64,000 nucleotides of DNA from Phytopythium helicoides (taxonomy: Eukaryota > Oomycota > Peronosporomycetes > Pythiales > Pythiaceae), in the NCBI GenBank assembly GCA_024867545.1, contig JANFNE010000003.1, positions 1,364,001 to 1,428,000 on the forward strand, written 5' to 3'. Shown here one piece after another: positions 45,386-55,523 of this stretch; position 1 is the first letter of the stretch, and each line of letters begins with the position of its first letter. The translations under genes and the position numbers were made by a program. Below the pieces are notes generated by a model that was given only the letters and a program-made list of their open reading frames with translations, had not been told where the DNA came from and made no database searches.

Positions 45386-46761
45386 TTAGCGACCGACCGC
45401 GCAGAGGGTTTGCTGGAAACGGAGAGTATCGCTGCACGCTCTGTCGGCGATCGCTCGCAGCACGAAGTTTTGCACCTCCCGCAACTCCCTCTCTCTGGGG
45501 TTGTCTAGGACGGCAGGCTTGGCCAGCGCCGGCGACTCGGCGTACATGTGGTAGCAGGTGCGCAGCACTGACTGCTCGGGCGAATTCCCCGTGATCTGCA
45601 TCCACGACTTTTCTCGAACCGAAGACCAGGATGACTCGGGATGGTGACGAGGGTCGTGTACGCAAAGAGGCTCCGATGGGTTTCTTCGAACCGCTGTAAG
45701 AACGAAACCCCGTTCAGCTCGACCCGTTGCGACGAATCCTTAATCGCTAGCTCGAAATTTTTGTGACCGCTCGTCTCCTTCGTTACGCGCGTCTGTACGA
45801 CCACCATCACCACCGCTGTTTGTTAGCAGATTCCAGTCACTGGCGCAGTGCACGACCATGAACGAACCTTGATGTGATACTGGTTGCAGCCTTCGAAGGT
45901 GATCATGCCCTGCCAAATGGCGACTGCTGCAGCCTTCCTTGACACGGGTATCTCTTGTGCTCGCTTGAGCTCAACGAACTCTCCTTGTCCCGGGATGGCT
46001 CCGACAAATACTTGCCCAGGGTCAAAGTCGTCGACTTCAATCTTGATGGAGTCCAGCACGGTTCCCGTATCGATGTACATCTTCTTCATCGACAGCTCGA
46101 GCTCAGCCAGTGCGTAGTCGATGGAGAAGACCTTTGGGGGCGGAGCATACAGCGGGGCAGGGCGAGCATATAGTATCGCTTGCAGTTCCTGTTGGTCCAC
46201 AAACGCAAGATGGATGAGCACTCTCGCTTCGATTCTCAGCCACTTCAACCGACCACGCACCAAGTCCATCGCCTCTGCGCTCGCCATGCCATGGAGCGCG
46301 CTCGCCATGTGCAGGTATTTGTTCAGCGTCGCTCGCAGCTGCTGGTTCTGCGCCTCGGATCTGTCCCGCTCTGTCCTCTCTCGCGCGGCCATGAACGCCC
46401 AGACCGCCTGACGCCCCGCGACGTCCACGTAGCCAGCGCCGTCCCCAGCCTTCCGGTCGGCCTGCAGCCCCGCGAGCGTCCGCTCAAGCTCCGCCACTTG
46501 CTCGCGCAGCTCGCGCAGCTCTTGCTTCTTGCGGCGCTGGCAGCGGCGCACCGCGAGCGCGTTCAGCGCCTTCTTGCGCCGCTGCTGGTCGCGCAACCGC
46601 TCGCCGTCGTCGCTCTCGGCGCTCGCGGACGTCGTCGCGTCGCTGCCGCTGGGGCTCGCGGCCAGCGCTGAGGCGGGCGCCGCTCCCTCGCACGCGTCGA
46701 TGAACGCGAGCGCCTCTTGCAGCGTCAGGACGTCGTCTTCGGGCGGCGCCAGGGCTTCCAT
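45386..46761 (-). CDS. bZIP-like / M96-type family protein (frameshifted in last exon)
   Basis: Start MEALAPPEDDVLTLQEAL (ATG 46761). Exons are about 46761-46261, 46188-45868 and 45792-45386, introns 72 and 75 nt. Exon 1 has the LQEALAFIDACE motif and a good basic region (ALNALAVRRCQRRKKQELRE), keeping Asn and RRC, then a leucine heptad coil. The first intron is a multiple of three and open in frame. Exon 2 has IDYALAELELSMKKMYIDTG. Exon 3 has GVSFLQRFEETHRSLFAYTT and GLRFEKS. There the frame breaks: WMQITGNSPEQSVLRTCYHM continues in another frame, needing one extra base near 45613. It is head-to-head with the gene at 46920, with 158 bp between starts. Confidence 0.75.
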
Positions 46762-46919
46762 CCTCAAGTGCCGAGAACGGGGAGTCGGTATACGGTTGGT
46801 GTACGCAATCCGGATAATTTTGAAACTGCGTAATCTTACCACTTACAAAGTAGTATCAACTTACTGATAAGGTATACTTGATGCCGGATACGAGTGTTCA
46901 CGCGAGACCACTGCTCGAC
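46762..46919. promoter_or_regulatory. Bidirectional promoter between two bZIP-family genes
   Basis: 158 bp separate two divergent start codons, so the two genes probably share control elements. It is more AT-rich than the flanking exons; no known core motif was identified with confidence. Confidence 0.55.
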
Positions 46920-46990
46920 ATGAGCTTCCTCGACGAAGCGGACCTCGCTGCGGCGCTCGCGTTCGTCGACGGCTTCGAGCAGTGGGAGAC

Positions 46991-47022
<32 letters not shown>

Positions 47023-48327
47023 TTGCGAGTGAGGCGGAAGCGGCGACCGATGCGTCGACGGCCGGCAGCCCCGCGGAGAAGCGCAAGGCGAAGCGGAGCA
47101 ACGCGCCGGCGGCCATGCGGCTGCGGCGGAAGCGCAAGGCCGAGCGCTTGCTGCTGCGCGAGCAGGTGGCGGAGCTGGAGGAGGAGCTGAGGCTTCTGCA
47201 GCAGCAGGAGAGCAGTGGGAGAGTGATGGAACGCGCTCTAGGCACTGCTGGAGCGCGAGCGGAGCAGTGGAGCGGCGTATGGAGCGAAGTAGCTAAGCGC
47301 ATGCGGGAGGAGCGGCGGCGAGCTGAGGTGGAGAACGTGCAGCTGCGGGATATACTCACCAAGCAGGTCAAGTTTGCGCAAAGCCTTGAGAAACAGCTGC
47401 AGAGTCGCCGAGTGTTCGAGGTGGGCAAGCGGGAGCTTTGTTTCTTGGAAGCTCCCTAGATCTAACCCGATGCGTATGCAACCCAGGGCGTCGACCTCAT
47501 TTTCCATCCTCGACAGCCGCCTAGCTTACCGAATCCAGTGCACGACCTCAGCCGCGAGTCCATTCTGACTGCAATGGAGGAGAAGGTTGTGCAAATCTAC
47601 AGAGACATGAAGGCAGAGATCGATAGAGAGCAGATGGTGGCGTGGAGTGGCTCCGTGTCCAGCACTCTTTCCAACAAGCATCGTTCGGATGGGACTTCAT
47701 ACCTTGAAGTGGCCACGACGACACCACTCCTCTGTGGCTACGACCAATCTCTCGAGATTGTCCATGAAGGCATGCAACGTAAAGAAACTCTCAGCAACAA
47801 ACATCTGATCAATGTAAGTGATCATACAAGTCGCATTGCCGTGATCTTCATCTAACTCCGTCCCACAGCAACAAGGAGACATCGATCGGTTCTGCAGCAA
47901 GTCGTACATGGTGTTACTACAAGACAATCATCAAAACGCAAGCCTCCACGGGGTCTATGTGATGCGAAAATTCGAGGATTCGGATCACACAGCGTATGTG
48001 TGCACGGCAATCACTTACCTAGCCAGTGACAGCCCGATTCGGTTCCGCGAATGCGGGTGGATGGTCTTGAAGCGTGCTCCTATCGATCCACACTGTAAAA
48101 GTGTGTTTCGCACGTGCTACCGAGTTTACCTTGAACGGAACGAACTAGGTGCACTCCCCAACGATGCACTGCAAGTTGAAACCACCCCAATCGGTCGCAC
48201 AGAGCGATTTGTAATGAGTGCATACGGAAGAAAGACACGAACTTTGCTGCAGAATGTACAAGATATTCTGCTCGATGAAGTCGAACGCGCTGCACTTCGA
48301 AGCAACCCTGAAGCTTTACAACTCTAG
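46920..48327 (+). CDS. bZIP-like / M96-type family protein with polyQ tract
   Basis: Intact three-exon gene: 46920-47420, 47487-47813 and 47869-48327, introns 66 and 55 nt. The start is taken as MSFLDEADLAAALAFVDGFE because this opening is conserved in relatives; an in-frame ATG at 46881 would add 13 residues. A run of ten CAG codons (about 46992-47021) encodes polyGln just after the motif. The basic region RSNAPAAMRLRRKRKAERL fits the bZIP pattern with Asn, Ala-Ala and Arg, and a leucine coil follows (LLLREQVAELEEELRLLQQ). Exon 2 has MEEKVVQIYRDMKAEIDREQ. Exon 3 has GVYVMRKFEDSDHTAYVCTA, FRECGWMVLKRAPIDPH and VFRTCYRVYLE. It ends 84 bp from the convergent gene at 48412. Confidence 0.86.
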
Positions 48328-48411
48328 ACCATTTCACAGTGAGCTCAAGAGATGCGATTTCTGAGATTGTATTGTACTAGCTGAATTTGTCATTGTATTG
48401 TACTCGTTGAA

Positions 48412-49775
48412 TCATTTGCCACCACGCAGTAAAATTCTCTGAATGTCTGAGTCTTTCATTCGAATCGCAATCGCCCAGTTGTTTGCCACCACCTCTGCGT
48501 GATCTGCGAGATACTTGATTTTGGCACTTCCACTTCGTTCAGAAGAGATATCTGGTACCTGAAGCTCGTCGGAGTCGTGAACTCGGTATTTTGCGTGAAC
48601 TATGCACGACCCAGGGTTTACAGCCGATTTAGTGACGATCGTGGTGGCTGTCGAGGTAACGAGCAACGTAGACGTTTCTTCGTCGAATATGGAACACGTC
48701 ATTGTCAATATCCAGGCTTCGTCAAGTTTGTGCATCTCAGCCACCGAGTTCATATTTGAGCTGAGTGGTCGGCCGTTTTTGTCCGTGTAAGCAAAGCCGC
48801 AGTCCCTGTGCAAGCGCGGTGGGGTTACTTTCGGTTTCTGCACGGCACAATTTCGTTAGCTCTTACACCATGTACAATATCACAACAGGGCTCACGGACC
48901 TGAACCATGCTGGTTGTAGTCTGCATGTGCTTGATCGCAGTATAGATGGCTGATTGCGTCCAATACGTATCGCCAACTCGAATGGGGTCCGCTTCGGGAA
49001 CAGGAAACGTCGTCGTCCACTCCAACATCGGCTTGCTGTGAATGAAGTGCGTGTACATGTTCGTCCAATCAAACTTCTCCAGAGCCGTCTCCGGCCGAAC
49101 ATTCGCAAGCACACACGCCTCGCGGAACAGCTCGACCAGAATCTCGCGCCAAGACGCGCGCTTCTGCCTGACAACCACAACATCAGCAGTAGTCGTATTG
49201 GTGGCACTCGACACCTCCATCGCCCTCGCTGCAAGCTGATTCAACTCGCTCTGAAGTCCCGAGTTCCACTGCTTCTGGTACTGCGTCAGCGCGCGCAACT
49301 GAGCGTTCTGACGCTCAGCCTTCTCCCTCCTCACCTTCTCATGAGCCGCGAGCTGCCTCCAGTGCGAGTGGACAATACGTCGGATCGAGACGCCGAGCTC
49401 GGACGTCACTCGCACCTCGGCCGGCGACCGCGCGCACTGGCGCAGCAGCTCGAGCTTGTTGGCGAGGAACGCAGTCTCCTCCCGCAGCGCCTGCAGCTCG
49501 TGCTTCTTGATCCAGTACCGCTCCACCCGCCTCGGCCTCGTCTTCTTGGTCGTTGTGCTTCTGCCACTCGACCCATTGGCACTGCCAACTGGCATCGCTC
49601 CAGTCGACGGGCTCTGCGGACTGTCGGGGGCGGCGCTCTTGCCGGCCGCGGGACCGGGACTTGACGCCTGTGTCGACTGGTCAAAGTCGTCCAGGAAGTC
49701 GAGCAGGTCGCTCAGCACCGCCGGGTCCACGTCATCGATCGGCAGCGACGGTGTCGACGCGCTCGCGGTCGTCAT
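48412..49775 (-). CDS. bZIP-family variant (intact copy)
   Basis: Two exons, 49775-48900 and 48837-48412, with a 62-nt intron. It begins MTTASASTPSLPIDDVDPAV, with VLSDLLDFLDDFDQ as the family's acidic-hydrophobic motif. A Pro/Ser/Gly linker follows, then TTTKKTRPRRVERYWIKKHE running into a leucine-rich coil (LQALREETAFLANKLELLRQ). The basic segment is short and lacks the Asn and N-x7-R spacing of bZIPs. The middle has SWREILVELFREACVLANVR and MLEWTTTFPVPEADPIRVGD. The last exon has TPPRLHRDCGFAYTDKNGRP, ATTIVTKSAVNPGSCIVHAK and NNWAIAIRMKDSDIQRILLR. It may act as a dimerisation partner rather than a DNA-binding protein; that is inference. Confidence 0.8.
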
Positions 49776-50364
49776 CGCAGCTTCAGGCGGACGAGAAACG
49801 AGCGGGGGCTGGTGCTGCGAGGTGCTGCGGACTCACTGAGTGAGCAATGGACGTGACTGGGAGTCGTGTGTGACGTGTGAGGAGGTAGGAGGTGGGGATA
49901 ATCGATCGTCATTCCGTGGTGTGAGATGTGTAATTAGTCGATTAAGAGATGTTGAGGGGGGAGTAGGGGGATAGCGGGAGGAAGTGAAAGTGCGATGGCG
50001 TCATCGTAGAGAGTGTGTGTTTTGAGGTCAGTTTTGTAGTTTGGTCTCCTCACTTTCCTCAATACCTTGCCTTGATTCGAGTTGACTTTCCTCAATACCT
50101 TGCCTTGATTCGAGTTGACAAGTGTCTCGGTGGTGATGGATCCTCCGGAGGTGATGGATCCTCCGGAGGTGATGATGAAAGGAGATGCTGATGAAAAACT
50201 GGGGTGAAGAAAGGCTCTACCATCCCGAAAGCCTGGACCACTCGACGAGACAATTAGTCATCAGCTTGGTTACATTTTTTTTATAAAGCGCCCAGGAAGC
50301 CGCAGTAGCGAAAGCGACAGCATGAACACCTTTTCACAAAGTCCACACATGCAACAACAGAAAG
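49776..50364 (-). promoter_or_regulatory. Upstream region of bZIP-family gene, repeat-bearing (right arm)
   Basis: Reverse copy of 42424-42994. The 33-bp direct repeat lies at about 50054-50119 and the 18-bp TCCGGA repeat at about 50134-50169. The palindrome CTCACT-g-AGTGAG near 49831-49845 is kept in front of the start codon, with its central base complemented as expected. Confidence 0.6.
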
Positions 50365-51694
50365 TCAAGCCAGCGAGTTGAGCGGCAGACCCAACACAAC
50401 AGCGAGGTCGCTTCTGCCTGTAGCCACCAGCAGTGCGCCGACCATCTGCTTGTGCTTCAGCTGCATGCGTTCGGAGATCCTTCCCAGCAAAAACGAGCGA
50501 ACGTGGTTGAGATCGCTGCCGCGAAGTTTCACGTCGGGAGACAACTTTTTCTGAGGTGTCAGCTCGTAGAACGATCGATAGCAGGACATCGACTCGGGTG
50601 ACTGTGGAGAAGGAGTCACCACCACCCATCCTCGTCCTTCAAAAGAAAGTTTGTGAATTGGGTGCGTGGTCTGGGTCGACCAGGCGCAAACCACGCGATC
50701 TTCTTGCTCGAACATTTTCGCTACAACGCGTAGATGCAGCAACGTCCCAGACGAAGGGCAATGAATATCGCGAGAGTACTTGAGCGATATGAATGGGCTC
50801 TTGGCCTGCAAACATTCAAGGACACCAACGTCAGAAATACAGAGTCTTGCGCAGCCAAACTATGCAACCAGGTTCTCACCGCTACATGGTCCTGCATTAA
50901 GCGCGCAAAGTTGCTGAATGAGTGGCACCGCCCCGTGAAGAGCGAACTAAACTGCCGCACATTGCAGCTCAGAGTGGTCACGGTCTTGATCTCGAAACGC
51001 GGACATCCAGCAGCATCAACCGTCGTCCCACCATTGCACACGATTGTGTCCGCAGTCAAAGGAGGAAGCTTCTCCATCGCGTACTTGAGTCCTTCAATCA
51101 TCCTGCTTGTTGGTGCCACCTCGGAATCGTCCTGTTCTTCAACCTTGCACCCAGTCACGTCGGAGATCGCGTTATCACTCAAGCAGTTCTAGCGATCACC
51201 ACGTTCTCGTCAGCAATTCGACACCTCTCACAACGGAATGTCATCGATCGTGCTCACTTCGACAGCACCGCTTATCGACTGCAACATCGCCGCGTTCCTC
51301 GCCAGTCGAGTTCGCAGCGCACGGTTGTCTCCCACAGCTTCCTGCATCTCCATCGCCTGGCAGCCACACTTGCCACCGCCAATGTCCAAGCGCTTCCATC
51401 GCCGCATACGAGCGAGCTGCGCCTCCAAATCGCGCGCCTGTAGCTCCAGAAACGCGCGCTCGGCCTTCTTCTTGAGCGTTCGCGTCATGTCGACGGCCGT
51501 GTTGCGCTCTCTCGGGCGCTTCGTCCCTCGCGACTTGGCCGCTCTGGGGCCTTTCGACGCGTCTTCCAGCGCCTTGGACACATGTTATCGCCTTCGCATA
51601 GACATCCGTCGTCACGAGGCGAGCTCAGCCAGTCGTCCACGGCCGCCAGCAGCTCCTGCAGGGAGGCAGACTCGTCCGTCGCGAGCAGCTCCAT
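50365..51694 (-). CDS. bZIP-like family protein (frameshift in exon 1)
   Basis: Start MELLATDESASLQELLAA (ATG 51694). Exons are 51694-51258, 51188-50880 and 50805-50365; introns 51257-51189 and 50879-50806. The N-terminal motif is LQELLAAVDDWL. The frame then shifts near 51580: the ATG frame becomes Arg/Pro-rich and non-family-like, whereas KRPRERNTAVDMTRTLKKKA and a leucine coil (FLELQARDLEAQLARM) lie one base out of register. The basic region keeps the Asn. Exon 2 has MIEGLKYAMEKLPPLTADTI and IKTVTTLSCNVRQFSSLF. Exon 3 has KMFEQEDRVVCAWSTQTT, SFEGRGWVVVTPSPQSP and MSCYRSFYEL. Exon 3 is duplicated at 41983-42423. Confidence 0.72.
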
Positions 51695-51890
51695 CCTATT
51701 AGTCTGCTTGGAATGCTGTGAGAGGCGACGAGGTGGTGTCGCATGAGACCTCATAGTTGATGGGCAACAAACTCTGCCGGTGCGCTCTGTACTCTCATGA
51801 CAGGATTGAACGTGTTGAAGCGCTGGAGGCATGCATAACGAAACATGAAGTCAACTCTACGCGTTGACGAGAATTGTAATGGGGGATAAA

Positions 51891-53131
51891 CTACGCCACG
51901 AGCGAGGCAACGTCGTCTCGACCAGTGGCCTTGTAGCAGGATTTTCAGCATGAGTTTGTGTTTCGCTGCTAGACGATCGCCGAATGCGCGCACCAGCACA
52001 TTCCGCACAGCCTGTGAATGGCTTGCGGGGACGACAGATCCCGAGCGGTCAGGCAGATCGTGGGCTGACATGCTGGTAGACGCCTGGATCAGCGACCGCG
52101 AGCTAGAAATGGAGGTGACGCGGATCCTGGTCCCCGTGATAATCGTGACGCCGGCAGTTGGGTGGAAAATCTGCGACGACCACATGATGTCCAAGCAGTC
52201 GTCGAACTGTTGGCGCTTCTGCACCAGTCCGACCGACCGGAGATTTGACTTCTGGAAGTCGAGCACGCGATCGCCGAGCGCAAACGCTCGTTCGGTAACC
52301 TGTCCTTCGCTCTGTCCAGGCATAAGAGATACGTTTGTCAGCGAGGATCACGTAGTTAGAGATGTTTGAGACCTTCTAACCTCAATGCAGCTGCACACTG
52401 TGTCCCAGAACGGAGAAGTCGACCTCAGTCCGCTCCCAAAGATCATGGAGACCTGCGGGAGGCTGCGATCTACTTCAAGTGCCGTCATGTGCTCGACTCG
52501 CGGATTCCCGACCGCGTCCACTTTGGTTTCGCTCCGCAGCAGGAACGGACTGTCAAGCAGGGGCGGGAACCTCTGGAAGACCGATTTGTTGTCCGCAACC
52601 ATCTTCCTCAGTATTTCTCGCTGCAGCTCGAGCGCTTGAGATGTGACGGACGCGTCAAGCTGGACGTGCATCTGCAGCCGAGCCCAGTGAGTTCCATAGC
52701 AGATCGGCAAGCCCGCAGCTTTTCACCAGTGCACTCACCACATTCGGAGAGAGCGCGTCCTGGAGCGCGCTGATGACCGCCAGGTTGACGGCCAATTTGC
52801 TCTTGAGCGCCTGGTTGTCTGCCTCCGACAAGATCCTGTCTCCGCGAGCGCCAACTCTTGCTGGTTTTGACAATTTCTCGCGCTGCAGCCTCTCGAGGCG
52901 CTCCGAGAGCTCGTCGACGCTCAACTTGAGCATCTCGCGCTCGCGCTTCTTCTTCTGCCGCCGCCGCAAGTCTACCTGCCGTTTCTGCTGCCTCCGCCTA
53001 GTCGTTGAGCCACTCACTGAGCCCTCGGAGGAAGGAGACGACACCGCGTCCGGAGCCCACTCGTCCACAAACTCGAGCAGCTCGAGCAGCGCCGAGTCGG
53101 CGTCGCCCTCGGTCGCGGACGGCAGCGGCAT
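51891..53131 (-). CDS. bZIP-like family protein, LELLEFVD subfamily (C-terminal frameshift)
   Basis: Start at ATG 53131 (MPLPSATEGDADS), chosen by comparison with paralogues; ATG 53170 is also in frame. Exons are 53131-52739, 52671-52381 and from 52311, introns 67 and 69 nt. Exon 1 has LLELLEFVDEW, then KRQVDLRRRQKKKREREM, where Lys replaces the contact Asn, and a leucine coil. Exon 2 has KSVFQRFPPLLDSPFLLRSE. Exon 3 has ALGDRVLDFQKSNLRSVGLV and VRAFGDRLAAKHKLMLKILL. The paralogues end ATG(R/K)DD(V/I)ASLVA. Here those codons are present just downstream, with TAG at 51891-51893, but one base out of frame near 51925; the uncorrected frame runs on to 51751 with unrelated residues. Confidence 0.75.
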
Positions 53132-54092
53132 GGCGAGCAGTTGGGAATGACTGCGCGAGGCAAGTCTCATGTGGTGCCCACATCAAGTTGGCAGGCCCGC
53201 ACGGTGCTGCCAGGTTCCTCTGGAAATCCAGGAGACAATCCATAAGCCGTGAGAGTCCTGCGTCCTGTTGCCTCCAGCGGCCGAGCTTTAGCTCCGCGAG
53301 ACATCACTGGAGATCGAAGTCATTTCACGGCACTGCTCAACCAACGCTTCACCAAAAGTTCACTCGTCGGGTGGAAGGCGAAGCGTATGTTCGATGGACG
53401 GGCCTTGAGGAACACTTCCAACAAGGTGTTTTGGCCACTAAACGATACATCACATCGATCTGTGTAGACTGCGTTCGTCCTCTTCAGCCAGTTCTGTGAC
53501 ACCCAGGAGCAGTAGAGCATGTCACTGACTGCCGCGGCAAGGTCCTATTGGTATCCATCACGAAGGACCCCTTCATCCACTCATTGGCCTGCATTCACGT
53601 ATCGCTATCGCGATACTCTTTTGATTACACTCGTGGCTGTAGTGAGCAAACAAGGCTGCACAAGTAGCTGGAGAACAAGGCGCAGTTGGTCTCTCGAGAC
53701 GTCTAAGGCTTCGTTCACCCGTCTAGTAATGTTGCCTCCATCGAGCTACAGACTTCGACATGCCATCACAAAGCTAATGGTGCATGAGTTTCACCATGAA
53801 CCAATGCACGAATGAGATCGGTCGTCCCTGGGCTGCTGTACTTGCTCGCGAAAAACGTTGCGGGACCAAGCTTCCTGCGCATGGGTGAGCGGGTCAAAGG
53901 CAACTAGCAGACCTTCAGTCTGATACAGGAATGCGTGTCGCTGGAGCGTCATAATGTGTGCATAGCCGGGAGGTTGGCGGCGCAAACATATTAATTTTGA
54001 CAATATTGACTGTACTCGATAGGCAGCAGTTGAAGTGATCGCCGTCAGACATTTGGACTGCTGTCAACGATACAAGCCGCCAGTCTCACCTC
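53132..54092. other. Intergenic interval between divergent bZIP-family genes
   Basis: About 960 bp. Short open frames in both directions have no family motif. A minus-strand stretch at 53791-54003 has coding-like composition but no recognised relatives. Confidence 0.35.
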
Positions 54093-55372
54093 ATGGACTT
54101 CGATCTCCTAGACGGCGACGCCGATGACTACGCGGTGGTCGAGGAGGCTCTCGCCTAGATCGACGCACTGGAAGCAGCTGACTCGCCAAGCAGCAACAGC
54201 TCCACCGGATCAGTTCCAACAAGCGGGTCGTCTCTCAAAAAGCGCCGTCGTAGTGCTGCTGTGGATGCGGCAAGACGGCAAAGGAAGAAGCAGGAGCGAG
54301 CTGAGCTGAAGAAAGAGGTGCAAGAACTCGGAGAACGGTTGGAGCTGCTGAGATATGGAGTATCGACGACTCTAGTCTCGAGTCTGAGCAATTCAGGATC
54401 AGTCCTAAAGAGAGACGAGTGGCACAAACATGCTATTGAGCAAGTGCACAAAGCGGCAGACGCGATGAGTCTCAACTGGAGATTGCGCGACGCACTGAAT
54501 CGACAGAGTGAGCTGCTCGACGCAGTTCGCGCAGCGCTAGCTCAGCCACAATACTCACAGGTACTGGACGGAAGAAGACCTCATACATTGATGCACCGAA
54601 AACACTCACAAATGCGCTCCGCTTGTCGTGCGCTGCAGATGAGTCCCGAACGGCGTCACTGGTCGTCGGAAGACTGCAGCATCATGCTATCACTCAAGCG
54701 TTCAATCCAACAACTCTATGATGGCCTTGATGAAGCACTTGAACCAGTCTCATTTGCTTCAGGGCTGTTCTCAAGTAACCTTGCATTCAAGATGGATCCC
54801 GTTCTCGGTCCATACTCGGAGCACACATCCGCAGCGCTCGTTCCTCACGGTCTAAACACGGTTATCAAGTTGATCGAGAACCTCCAAGTTTCTCCACCAT
54901 GCGTTGCGCTTCGTTTCCATGTCAAGGTAACGATTCATACCAACTATCCGTACAACCAAGAAACTGACACCTGGTACCATGTCAGACGATAGCCCCAGGA
55001 ACGTACCAGGGAACTGAGAAGCAATACGCGATGGAGCTACCGACGCCGTACAAAAATATTCCGCTTCGAGGGTTCGGAGCGATTCGACTCCACCTGGATC
55101 CTGATCGTGCTGCGATAGTGTGGTCAAAGCAAGTGGCCCATGCCTCTGGTCTTCGGTTCCATGAACGATCCTGGCTTGTCGCCACATCTTCTTCGTCAAA
55201 CCCAGGAACGCAAACTGTTGTTCGAACTTTCTACCAGCTCACTGTAGAAAAACCAGACAATATTGGAGGCAATGGACCAGAAGATGGCCTTTGTAAATGC
55301 ATTCGGTCCAAGTTAGCAACTCGATCGCGAGACAAGCTTGAGATGATTCAGTTTAGACTACTTGAAAAGTGA
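54093..55372 (+). pseudogene. bZIP-like family gene with premature stop at codon 22
   Basis: ATG 54093 gives MDFDLLDGDADDYAVVEEAL then Ala and TAG (54156-54158), followed directly in the same frame by IDALEAADSPSS. The paralogue at 59936-61282 has Leu at this position (EEALALIDEL). No in-frame ATG lies between the stop and the coiled coil. The remainder looks otherwise normal: basic region RSAAVDAARRQRKKQERAEL (Ser at the contact Asn position), a leucine coil, then exons 54639-54926 and 55010-55372. Introns are 54561-54638 (78 nt, open in frame) and 54927-55009. The C-terminal part has NIPLRGFGAIRLHLDPDRAA, GLRFHERSWLVATSSSSNP and VVRTFYQL. It is called a pseudogene because the change is a substitution, not an indel. 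Confidence 0.75.
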
Positions 55373-55523
55373 GCAATGAATAAAAGCAATACCTGCTTGC
55401 TTCGAAGTACGAGCGCACGCATTGACAGTCATGAATGGCTGATTCGTGCACCAACGTCATGTTTTGGAGGATAAATTTTGTGCGCGGACATTATGTTTAC
55501 TTGTGACTGATGACGATGCCTTA

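Larger units (their letters stand above)
48390..50850 (-). repeat. Right arm of 2.45-kb inverted duplication
   Basis: Mirror copy of 41932-44380, separated from it by about 4.0 kb holding the head-to-head pair at 45386-48327. This arm keeps intact genes at its outer end (50365-51694 extends beyond the arm) and an unshifted copy of the 42995-44359 gene. Confidence 0.88.
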
